A DNA stretch of 7,291 nt from Bacteroidales bacterium UBA6377 (GTDB taxonomy: Bacteria; Bacteroidota; Bacteroidia; Bacteroidales; UBA932). Positions 1 through 5,774 of the stretch are shown here, one piece after another (within the stretch, counting starts at the first letter, position 1; every line of letters begins with the position of its first letter). The stretch spans positions 32,969 through 40,259 of the forward strand of contig DJQV01000020.1 in assembly GCA_002438805.1 (NCBI GenBank), in the 5' to 3' direction. The notes beneath the pieces are model-generated. The model did not search any database. It was given only the letters and a program-made list of their open reading frames with translations, and was not told where the DNA came from. A program made the position numbers and the translations under genes.

Positions 1-172
1 CTTTGGCGGCGGGATGCCGCAGGGAGCTGTGCAGAGGAGGTGCCTGTGGAAGGTAGGGGAGGAAATGCCAGGATTTACCCCGACCTTTGGCGGCGGGATG
101 CCGCAGGGAGCTGTGCAGAGGAGGTGCCTGTGGAAGGTAGGGGAGAAAATGCCCGGATTTGCCCCAACCTTT
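1..172 (+). repeat. Tandem array A of 84-bp units, each with a 40-bp imperfect hairpin
   Basis: Two consecutive 84-bp units (1-84 and 85-168) are nearly identical, and a third begins at 169 before diverging. Position 1 already lies inside a unit, so the array continues to the left of the window. Each unit contains a 40-bp imperfect inverted repeat, at 49-88 and 133-172. The left arm is AAGGTAGGGG (50-59 and 134-143) and the right arm CCCCGACCTT (78-87) or CCCCAACCTT (162-171), with a mismatch at the same stem position. The loops share an inner AAAT...ATTT stem. The 44-bp spacer is G-rich on this strand. Related hairpins lie at 2938-3145 in the opposite orientation and at 7254-7291 in the same one. 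The array lies downstream of the minus-strand hydrolase gene; 173-324 between them shows no gene and no convincing terminator. Confidence 0.9.
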
Positions 173-324
173 GGCGGCGGTTGGATTCCGCCGAGTGCTG
201 TGGTGGGTAGCGGGGTGGCTTGGTTAATGACGCTGGAAAAGGGCCAAACCGAGAAAGGGCAGATTGCGCTGACGCGGTGCTGGAGCCGGATGGTGACACG
301 GCTGGTAGTCTGACTGCCGGCAAA

Positions 325-1602
325 CTAAGGCAACGCCTTGATCCAGGCAATCATCTCCTCTATGACCGCCGGTGAGAAAGTCTCTTCAATCTGCTTGTAC
401 TCAGAGACTTCCCCGGTGGTGCAATGTTGGAACAGGTGGTTGAGGCCATCTTCGGCCTTGATGACATTTGTTTCGCCCAGCCCTTTCCTGAGCGCAGCCA
501 AGTTGGTCCGGCAGTCCACCTGGATGTCCTTCGTCCCGTTGAGCGCCATCACCGGGCACTTCACTTTCCCGAGCTCCTTGGATACGTCGAGCGCGAGAAA
601 ATACCTCATATAGGGAGTCTGAAACCCCTGTGCGGCGAGCCTGTAATTCTGTGCCAACCCCTCCGGCAGCAGATCCCCTGACGGAAGCGGAAGTCCTTGA
701 ACCACAGCCTCGAAGCAATCAGACAACACTCGGCAATAGGCCTCGATGTCGCTCTCCGGCAGACCGCTCATGGCAAGCGCGTGCCTGTTCTGGGCGAGCA
801 GCGTCTCCGCACCGGATACTATCATCCCGGCGAGGCTCATCACGAAATCAGCTTTCCCCTCCGCCGCGAGCATCAGGGCGATCGTGCCTCCCTCGCTGTG
901 CCCCAGCACCCCGACCCGAGAAAACCTCCCCCGCAGCTGCTGCACCCCGGCCTCGGCATCGTCCGCGAGGTCGCGGGTGGTGCAGTTCACAACATCGCCC
1001 GTCGATTCCCCGAAACCACGGTCATCGTAGCGCAGCGTGGCTATCCCGGCCCGGGCGAACGCATCCGCGATGACCGCGAACGGCTTGTGCCCGAACACCT
1101 CCTCGTCCCGGTTCTGAAGCCCGCTGCCCGTGACCATCAGCAGTGCCGGGGTGGCGCCGTCACAGTTTTCCGGAATGCTCAATGTCCCCCTCAGCACAGC
1201 GTCCCCGTTTGCGAAGCTGACCTCTTCCGTCCTGTATGGAAACGGTTCCACGGGGGTCTGGGGCCGCCGCAGTTCAGGTTCGCCCGGGTTCAAGGTCAAC
1301 GGGAACTGGATCCCGTGCTGGGTGAATGTCCCCGCGATGCGCTTGCCGGTCCACACTCCCTCGAACGAGGCGTTGATGGATGGTATGCCGAGGCCGATGC
1401 TCCCGAACCCGGACCGGTCAACGTTTACCGGAATCCCTCTTGCGCCCTGGTCGGGTACATCCAGGGTTCCGGAGTCGAGGTTGAACACCAGATCGAGTTC
1501 CGTCCCGGAAACGTTGAGTTTCCCTGACCACGTGCCGGTCTGTGCTAGGCAAATATTTGAGAACAGGAGAGTTATGGCTATGTAAACGAAAAACTTTTTC
1601 AT
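325..1602 (-). CDS. Secreted alpha/beta hydrolase (esterase-like)
   Basis: This 425-residue protein starts with a clear signal peptide: KK, then a hydrophobic stretch to about residue 18, and a likely signal peptidase I site after LA at 20. The cysteine at 18 lacks a proper lipobox. Residues 21-115 look like a beta-rich accessory domain with repeated GxWxG-type patterns, and the alpha/beta hydrolase fold runs from about 125 to the end. The nucleophile elbow is GHSEGG (234-239, Ser236). The likely acid is Asp359 in NGTKD and the likely base His389 in GLNHL. An oxyanion-type GSG lies at 159-161 and RYDDRGFGES at 191-200. This arrangement, with an N-terminal domain before a DRGxGxS hydrolase, matches the EstD-like esterase group of COG1073; the substrate is unknown. 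The start ATG (1602-1600) overlaps the stop of the upstream gene as ATGA, so translation is probably coupled. Stop is TAG at 327-325. It probably acts in the periplasm on an ester substrate. Confidence 0.9.
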   Translation of the reverse strand: MKKFFVYIAITLLFSNICLAQTGTWSGKLNVSGTELDLVFNLDSGTLDVPDQGARGIPVNVDRSGFGSIGLGIPSINASFEGVWTGKRIAGTFTQHGIQFPLTLNPGEPELRRPQTPVEPFPYRTEEVSFANGDAVLRGTLSIPENCDGATPALLMVTGSGLQNRDEEVFGHKPFAVIADAFARAGIATLRYDDRGFGESTGDVVNCTTRDLADDAEAGVQQLRGRFSRVGVLGHSEGGTIALMLAAEGKADFVMSLAGMIVSGAETLLAQNRHALAMSGLPESDIEAYCRVLSDCFEAVVQGLPLPSGDLLPEGLAQNYRLAAQGFQTPYMRYFLALDVSKELGKVKCPVMALNGTKDIQVDCRTNLAALRKGLGETNVIKAEDGLNHLFQHCTTGEVSEYKQIEETFSPAVIEEMIAWIKALP

Positions 1603-2363
1603 TGTTCGCAGATGTTTTTAAGTGCCTCCTGGAGCGTGGTGAACACCGGGATGCCGTAGCGTTCGCAGGTGATTCGGACATTGTCGTACCGGTAAAATTT
1701 TTCCGTGCACACCACACGGAGCTTCCCTGAACGGGCGTGCAGGCCAAGTTCGAGCAGGGTGATCGGGGACTTGCTGCCGTCGGCGAAGTACATCAGGATC
1801 GCGTCGGCCTGTTCGAGGTGGCTCAGTTCCCAGTTGACCTGATAATCCATCTCCCCAGGGCGCTCCGGGTGCCATTCCTTCTGGCGCGGGTTGAACACGG
1901 CCCAACCTCCCCGGCTGATGAAAAACTTCTCCGCCTCGGCCTGCCAATCCACGCTGTCTCCGCCGTCAATGGTGCCGGCCAGGAAAACCTTGCGGTATCC
2001 CTCCAGGCAGTCTTTCCCATCGGGTGTCGCTTGCTCGGGGTGGGCCGCCTCCTGTATGTTGACATCTTCGGGAAAACGTTTGCCGTCGGGACGGGCCGCT
2101 TCCTTGTGGCAGGCGGCTTCTTCGTGGGGGCTGCTCTTTCCACAGCGGCAGGCCACCTCCTCGTGGGGGCTGCTCTTTTCGCAGCGGCAGGCCACCTCCT
2201 CGTGGGGGTGGAGGACAATGGTGGGACGGGGTTGCGGGCCATTTTCCCGGCACAACTTCTTGCCGAGACAGGTCGTGGTGGTTTCCGGACTCAAATTTCT
2301 GCTGCTTCCTCCTGTCATTGGCGTGGTGAAGCAGAGCAGGATGGATAATAGAGTGGCAATCAT
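1599..2363 (-). CDS. Nucleoside 2-deoxyribosyltransferase-like protein with repetitive N-terminal extension
   Basis: With the ATG at 2363 the product is 254 residues. Residues about 122-254 match the nucleoside 2-deoxyribosyltransferase-like family (I believe Pfam PF15891): VFLAGTIDGG at 126-135, FNPR at 157-160, QVNWEL at 175-180, and SKSPITLLELG at 197-207. In this fold the Glu here (Glu205) is the expected catalytic nucleophile. Such enzymes cleave or exchange the N-glycosidic bond of deoxynucleosides; the true substrate here is unknown. Residues 1-120 are atypical: a hydrophobic start (3-15) that could be a weak signal sequence though it lacks basic residues, then a low-complexity segment with three 13-residue repeats. 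No ATG, GTG or TTG occurs in frame just before the domain, which supports a genuine extension. A longer reading from an ATG at 2762 would run through repeat array B and is considered unlikely. The TGA stop overlaps the hydrolase ATG. The domain call is firm; the start is uncertain. Confidence 0.8.
   Translation of the reverse strand: MIATLLSILLCFTTPMTGGSSRNLSPETTTTCLGKKLCRENGPQPRPTIVLHPHEEVACRCEKSSPHEEVACRCGKSSPHEEAACHKEAARPDGKRFPEDVNIQEAAHPEQATPDGKDCLEGYRKVFLAGTIDGGDSVDWQAEAEKFFISRGGWAVFNPRQKEWHPERPGEMDYQVNWELSHLEQADAILMYFADGSKSPITLLELGLHARSGKLRVVCTEKFYRYDNVRITCERYGIPVFTTLQEALKNICEQ
2088..2204 (-). repeat. Three in-frame 39-bp repeats coding 13-residue Cys/His/Glu-rich units
   Basis: Within the N-terminal extension of the deoxyribosyltransferase-like gene, residues 54-66, 67-79 and 80-92 read HEEVACRCEKSSP, HEEVACRCGKSSP and HEEAACHKEAARP. 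The first two DNA units are nearly identical and the third is diverged. The middle of a unit on the plus strand can form a small hairpin, GCTGC-tcttttc-GCAGC. The His, Glu and Cys-x-Cys content would allow metal binding if the region is translated and folded, but that is a guess. It could equally be an expanded linker. Confidence 0.8.
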
Positions 2364-2367
2364 GCCG

Positions 2368-2375
2368 CAAAGATA
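2368..2375 (-). promoter_or_regulatory. Bacteroidetes -7 promoter box TATCTTTG for the deoxyribosyltransferase-hydrolase operon
   Basis: On the minus strand TATCTTTG matches the Bacteroidetes consensus TAnnTTTG. Its last base is only four bases before the ATG at 2363. Transcription starting a few bases downstream would begin at or very near the ATG, implying a leaderless or almost leaderless mRNA, or a start codon further inside the gene. No clear TTTG -33 element is visible; array B begins a few tens of bases further upstream. Confidence 0.5.
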
Positions 2376-2403
2376 GTGATTTGCCGGAAACTGCCCTGCC
2401 TTC

Positions 2404-2760
2404 CCGGGCCGTGGCTTGCTGCCGCGCCCTGTGCCCTGCTGCCTCGTCCAGGTGTGAGCCTTTTCCGGCATTTCCGCTCCCACCCGGCACGGCGGCCCGC
2501 CCTGCTGCCCCGTCTGAAGCCGTTGCCCCGTCCAGGTGTGATCCTTTTCCGGCATTTCCGCTCCCACCCGGTACGGCGGCCCGCCCTGCAGCCCCGTCTG
2601 TGGCCGTTGCCCCGTCCAGGTGTGATCCTTTTCCTGCGATTCCGCTCCCACCCGGCCCGGCGGCCCGCCCTGCTGCCCCGTCTGAAGCCGTTGCCTCGTC
2701 CAGGTGTGAGCCTTTTCCGGCATTTCCGCTCCCACCTGGCACGGCGGCCCATCCGGCTCC
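2404..2760 (-). repeat. Tandem array B of 84-bp units (diverged relative of arrays A and C)
   Basis: Four 40-bp imperfect inverted repeats occur at 2448-2487, 2532-2571, 2616-2655 and 2700-2739, exactly 84 bp apart and separated by 44-bp GC-rich spacers, with partial spacer sequence at both ends. The arms are of the type CCAGGTGTGA / TCCCACCCGG, 8 of 10 complementary. Read on the minus strand the core is GGAAATGCCGGA, close to GGAAATGCCAGGA in array A; over the 40 bp I count 22 ungapped matches to the array A/C consensus. Because 84 is a multiple of three, open frames run through it (28-residue repeats), but I regard these as artefacts. The array abuts the promoter of the minus-strand operon. 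Confidence 0.85.
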
Positions 2761-2786
2761 AACGCGCCACCTCTGCCATCAACGCT

Positions 2787-2848
2787 ATTTCGTTCGGAAA
2801 ACCCCTACTTTCCCGTACCGAATGCTCTTGCAGCACCATTTCGTTCGG
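2787..2848. repeat. Short direct repeat ATTTCGTTCGG, two copies 51 bp apart
   Basis: ATTTCGTTCGG occurs at 2787-2797 and 2838-2848. Each copy is followed about 20 bp later by a similar block ending in CCGTAC, so the repeated segment is longer but degenerate. It lies between arrays B and C in sequence with no supported gene. Function is unknown. Confidence 0.6.
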
Positions 2849-2937
2849 CAGACCAGCCTTCTCCGTACAAAAGACCAAACAACTCCCCGCCCCAAAGAAT
2901 CGCCGCCTCCTAACATCCCCACAGATGAACCCACGCC

Positions 2938-3145
2938 AAAGGTTGGGGGATTTTTTGCGCTTTTTACCCCTACCTTTCGGGGATACAGGCCCCACGTAGC
3001 CCTCTACGGCTTCCCCGCGCCAAAGGTTGGGGTAGATTCGGGCATATTCTCCCCTACCTTTCGGGGACACCGGCCCCATGTCGCCCTCTACGGCTTCCCC
3101 GCGTCAAAGGTTGGGGGATTTTTTGCGCTTTTTACCCCTACCTTT
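2938..3145 (-). repeat. Tandem array C of 84-bp units, inverted relative to array A
   Basis: Three 40-bp imperfect inverted repeats at 2938-2977, 3022-3061 and 3106-3145 are exactly 84 bp apart. Arms on the plus strand are AAAGGTTGGGG and CCCCTACCTTT; the reverse complement has the same arms as array A, so the element is in the opposite orientation. The first and third hairpins are identical; the middle one has a loop resembling array A (14 of 18 loop bases match the copy at 133-172 after reverse complementing). The 44-bp spacer of the first unit contains a perfect small hairpin CGTAG-CCCT-CTACG at 2995-3008, partly lost in the second unit. The array is downstream of the minus-strand ATPase gene. 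Confidence 0.9.
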
Positions 3146-3247
3146 CGCTGGAGGGGCGGAGGAGCGGGGTGGCGGACGCATGGAACGACAGGAAGGGCTG
3201 CGAGAATGGGGCGAGACGACACCAACTGCCAAGCACCTAGCACTAGC

Positions 3248-3338
3248 CATCCCCGGCAGAGCACCGAAGCATCACCGGCCTGCCACCGACATCCGGCCAC
3301 ACCCGCCGCACGTCACCGACTATCCCCGGCAGAGCACC
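3248..3338. repeat. Direct repeat ATCCCCGGCAGAGCACC, two copies 73 bp apart
   Basis: The 17-mer occurs at 3249-3265 and 3322-3338, the second copy ending right at the stop codon of the ATPase gene. The stretch 3146-3338 shows no supported gene. It looks like decayed repeat sequence, and no clear rho-independent terminator for the ATPase gene is visible in it. Confidence 0.6.
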
Positions 3339-4694
3339 TCACTCCAGGCCGGAAGCATCTTTCTCCCGAAGAAAGCGGCGCAAGAACGGCGCAAGGAAAT
3401 ATGGAAAAGTGTAGAACCTGCCATTCCAGCCGATATTCTTGTACCCCAACTTGATCCCATAATGAATATCCGGATACGATTGGCTCTCAATCAACTTATT
3501 GAGCGACACCGCCGCCCCGTCATTGGCTTTGACTTCAATCGGAATCAGCGAATCATGATCCCTGACAAAGAAATCCATTTCTATAGAGGGATTCTCGCGC
3601 CTATAGAAATAGAGCTGCTCATACCCTGATTTTATCAGCATCTCACCGACAACGTTTTCGTAAATGGCTCCTTTGTACGTCCCGAAATTCTTGTTCGCGC
3701 GCAAATCCTCCTGAGCCTCTTCATCCAGCGATGCAACCAACAAGCCCGTATCGTGATAATATAATTTATAGTTATACGCATCATAGTTGCCCTTTAACGG
3801 AAGCTCCGCATTTTCAAGACAATAGGCCACATTGACCACCCCGGCCTCTTTCAACCATTCGACACTGCCGATATAGTCTCTGCTGCGGGCATTCTTTGCG
3901 ATCTTCGTAATCTGGAACTTCTTGTTGTCCTTGGCCAGAAAAGTGGAAATATGTTTGTATACAGCAAGGATTTTCGCCTTATCGCTTCCTCCGGCGTATT
4001 TTGTGATATCTTCCTCGTAGTCTTTGAGCAGTTGCCGCTGAATTGCGAGCGTGCCACTGTAATTTCCGTTATCAACATATCTTTTGACCACCTCAGGCAT
4101 CCCACCGATCGTCATATACTCACGAAAGATGCCCATGATTGTGTCAAGTTCCAATTGCGTAAACGGCTCAACTTCAATCATGTGACGGTAAAGTTCCTCG
4201 ATCTGCCCGGACTGATATCCCCTCGCCCACAGGAACTCCTCAAAATCCATCGAGTGCATTTCATAGTCTTCCTTGTATCCTACTGCATTAGATTCAATCT
4301 CTTCGTAATAAATGCCCATGAGCGACCCTGAACAAATGACATCAAATCTCCCATCCTGGCAAAATGACTTCAACGAAGTCGCACAATCGGGGCACTTTTG
4401 AAGTTCATCGAAAAAGAACAGGGTCTTGCCGGGGATGAATTCCCACGAGGGTTCAATGAGTGAAATATTTTTCAGGATCGTATCCACCTCATATCCATCA
4501 TCGAAGATTGCCCTGAATTTCTTCTGGAGAACAAAATTTATCTCAATGACGGACGCATAATTAGCATGCGCAAATGCGCGGATCGACTGTGTCTTCCCGA
4601 TCTGTCTGGCACCTTTTATCACCAAGGGCTTCCTATTCTCAGTGGACTTCCACGCTTCAAGAAAGTTATCTATCTTTCTCTTAAGTAGTTGCAT
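3339..4694 (-). CDS. AAA ATPase with DUF4143 nuclease-like C-terminal domain
   Basis: This is a 451-residue protein from the ATG at 4694; an in-frame GTG at 4706 would add four residues but would leave almost no leader after the putative promoter. The N-terminal AAA_14-type ATPase has Walker A GARQIGKT (28-35), Walker B LFFFDELQ (92-99) and a sensor-like CSGSLMG (121-127). The DUF4143 region begins near YMTIGGMPEVV (194-204) and includes YKGAIYENVVGEML (340-353). It ends with EMDFF (372-376) and IPIEVKA (384-390), the acidic and E-x-K pattern of PD-(D/E)xK-like folds. The length is usual for the family. Members are common, often multicopy, in Bacteroidetes and their biological role is not settled; links to mobile or defence-related functions have been suggested. 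The gene is visibly AT-richer than the flanking sequence, suggesting transfer. It stands alone, divergent from the acyltransferase gene. Confidence 0.93.
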   Translation of the reverse strand: MQLLKRKIDNFLEAWKSTENRKPLVIKGARQIGKTQSIRAFAHANYASVIEINFVLQKKFRAIFDDGYEVDTILKNISLIEPSWEFIPGKTLFFFDELQKCPDCATSLKSFCQDGRFDVICSGSLMGIYYEEIESNAVGYKEDYEMHSMDFEEFLWARGYQSGQIEELYRHMIEVEPFTQLELDTIMGIFREYMTIGGMPEVVKRYVDNGNYSGTLAIQRQLLKDYEEDITKYAGGSDKAKILAVYKHISTFLAKDNKKFQITKIAKNARSRDYIGSVEWLKEAGVVNVAYCLENAELPLKGNYDAYNYKLYYHDTGLLVASLDEEAQEDLRANKNFGTYKGAIYENVVGEMLIKSGYEQLYFYRRENPSIEMDFFVRDHDSLIPIEVKANDGAAVSLNKLIESQSYPDIHYGIKLGYKNIGWNGRFYTFPYFLAPFLRRFLREKDASGLE

Positions 4695-4699
4695 CGTAT

Positions 4700-4777
4700 A
4701 TTTCACATTTTTTCAAGGCAAATATAGTACTTATTTCACATTTTTCGACACATATTGGCATGGCAATTTCACATTTT
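4700..4777 (-). promoter_or_regulatory. Three iterated AAAATGTGAAAT motifs at exact 33-bp spacing
   Basis: On the plus strand ATTTCACATTTT occurs at 4700-4711, 4733-4744 and 4766-4777, start-to-start distances 33 and 33. The intervening 20-21 bp are not conserved. The first copy lies in the presumed leader of the ATPase mRNA, the second just upstream of its -7 box, and the third further upstream. Three same-face copies about three helical turns apart suggest binding sites for a regulator, possibly cooperative. This is inference; a decayed minisatellite is the alternative. Confidence 0.65.
4719..4726 (-). promoter_or_regulatory. Bacteroidetes -7 promoter box TATATTTG for the ATPase gene
   Basis: TATATTTG on the minus strand matches TAnnTTTG. 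Transcription would begin near 4714, giving a leader of about 20 bases to the ATG at 4694. No good -33 TTTG element is visible at the usual distance; one of the 33-bp-spaced motifs occupies that region instead. Confidence 0.6.
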
Positions 4778-4879
4778 ATGGAGCATCTGCCGGGCGGATT
4801 GTACCGGAGGATGTGTACTGGGCAGCAGCCCCACAAGGACAGCATAGTCCACCAGAAGACAGCGGAACGGAAAAATTGC

Positions 4880-4887
4880 TATATTTG
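4880..4887 (+). promoter_or_regulatory. Bacteroidetes -7 promoter box TATATTTG for the acyltransferase-regulator operon
   Basis: TATATTTG on the plus strand fits TAnnTTTG and lies 26 bases before the ATG at 4914, giving a short leader of about 20 bases. The leader is A/T-rich near the start and has no strong Shine-Dalgarno sequence, as is common in Bacteroidetes. No distinct -33 element is seen. Confidence 0.6.
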
Positions 4888-4913
4888 CACAGTTCCAAAA
4901 TCAGGGTATAATT

Positions 4914-5774
4914 ATGGGAAAAGGCATTGACAACGAAAGGTATAGACAGATGCGGACACGGGACGGCGTGTATGTCCCCGACATTGACATCGAATATCCG
5001 ACGGACCGCTCAGACAAGCATATAATCCCTGTCCGCTACGACGGACGCCAAGTGGCCCTTGACCAGACTTTCCCATACGGGGAGATCGGCCACAGTCTCA
5101 AATACCGTTTCAACCAGGCACTCAACCATATAGGTCTCCGCTGCCTGCTCATCCCGCTCAACAATATCCGCTACGGCCTCAAGATAGTCGGCAAGGAAAA
5201 ACTCAAAAAATACGCCTCCTGCTTCAAGAACGGCGCACTCACGGTCTGCAACCACGTCTATCCCTGGGATCTAACCTGCGTGCTGCAGGCTATCGGCTGG
5301 CGCAAACTCTGGTTCCCGATATTCGGGGAACACATGCGCGGCAAGGATGCCTGGTTCATGTACTACCTCGGCGGAGTTCCCATTCCCGAGGAACTCTCCG
5401 GCATGAGGGCCTTCGATGCCGTGTTCAACGAGATGCACGAAAAGAAACAGTGGATCCACGTGTTCCCGGAAGCGGCCAGCTGGAGATTCTACACTCCGAT
5501 CCGCTCATTCCACAAGGGAGCTTTCCTGATGGCGTACAAATATGACATCCCCGTGCTGCCATTCGTAATCTCATATCGCAGGCGCACAGGTATTTACAAA
5601 CTTTTCGACAAGCCGAACATCCCCCTGCTCACTCTCCATGTAGGCGATCCGATAATCCCCGACACGACAAAACCGCGCCGCACGGAGACAGCACGCCTCC
5701 TCCATGAGGCCCACAAACAGATGACGGACATGGCGGGAATCCTGCAGAACCCTTGGCCAGAAACATATGAATAA
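4914..5774 (+). CDS. Lysophospholipid acyltransferase family protein (PlsC-like)
   Basis: This 286-residue protein has the LPLAT/PlsC signatures. The catalytic H-x4-D is NHVYPWD, with His114 and Asp119. A GGVPIP block lies at 153-158 and FPEAASW at 184-190, the position of the FPEG motif in classical family members, here with Ala replacing Gly. HKGAF at 200-204 and VLPFVISY at 214-221 also fit. Family members transfer an acyl chain to lysophosphatidic acid or another lyso-lipid at the inner membrane. The substrate cannot be read from sequence. The first 90 residues are polar and precede the acyltransferase core, and there is no signal peptide or strong membrane segment. The start is supported by the promoter box upstream. 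Its last 8 bp overlap the next gene, so the two are almost certainly co-translated. Confidence 0.92.
   Translation: MGKGIDNERYRQMRTRDGVYVPDIDIEYPTDRSDKHIIPVRYDGRQVALDQTFPYGEIGHSLKYRFNQALNHIGLRCLLIPLNNIRYGLKIVGKEKLKKYASCFKNGALTVCNHVYPWDLTCVLQAIGWRKLWFPIFGEHMRGKDAWFMYYLGGVPIPEELSGMRAFDAVFNEMHEKKQWIHVFPEAASWRFYTPIRSFHKGAFLMAYKYDIPVLPFVISYRRRTGIYKLFDKPNIPLLTLHVGDPIIPDTTKPRRTETARLLHEAHKQMTDMAGILQNPWPETYE

Noticed and set aside
1..172. CRISPR array
   Set aside because: Units are contiguous and nearly identical including spacers, the period is 84 bp, and no cas genes are present.
306..327. Possible terminator hairpin after the hydrolase gene (TGCCGGCA at 315-322)
   Set aside because: The palindrome is short, the flanking TAGT/ACTA pairing is interrupted, and no U-run follows on the minus strand.
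697..1527. Plus-strand open frame antisense to the hydrolase gene
   Set aside because: It is a shadow frame of a high-GC gene with clear catalytic motifs on the minus strand; no domain or start signal supports it.
2364..2762. N-terminal extension of the deoxyribosyltransferase-like frame to an ATG at 2762, adding 28-residue repeats
   Set aside because: The added part is array B read through. The 84-bp period is a multiple of three, so open frames persist in several frames on both strands. A promoter box lies between the array and the ATG at 2363.
2381..3454. Long plus-strand open frame across arrays B and C and the 3' end of the ATPase gene
   Set aside because: It runs through unrelated repeats and antisense to a well-supported gene, with proline/arginine-rich low-complexity translation and no recognisable domain.
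4704..4706. GTG at 4706 as the ATPase start
   Set aside because: An in-frame ATG lies 12 bases downstream, matching where family members usually begin, and gives a more normal leader length after the TATATTTG box.
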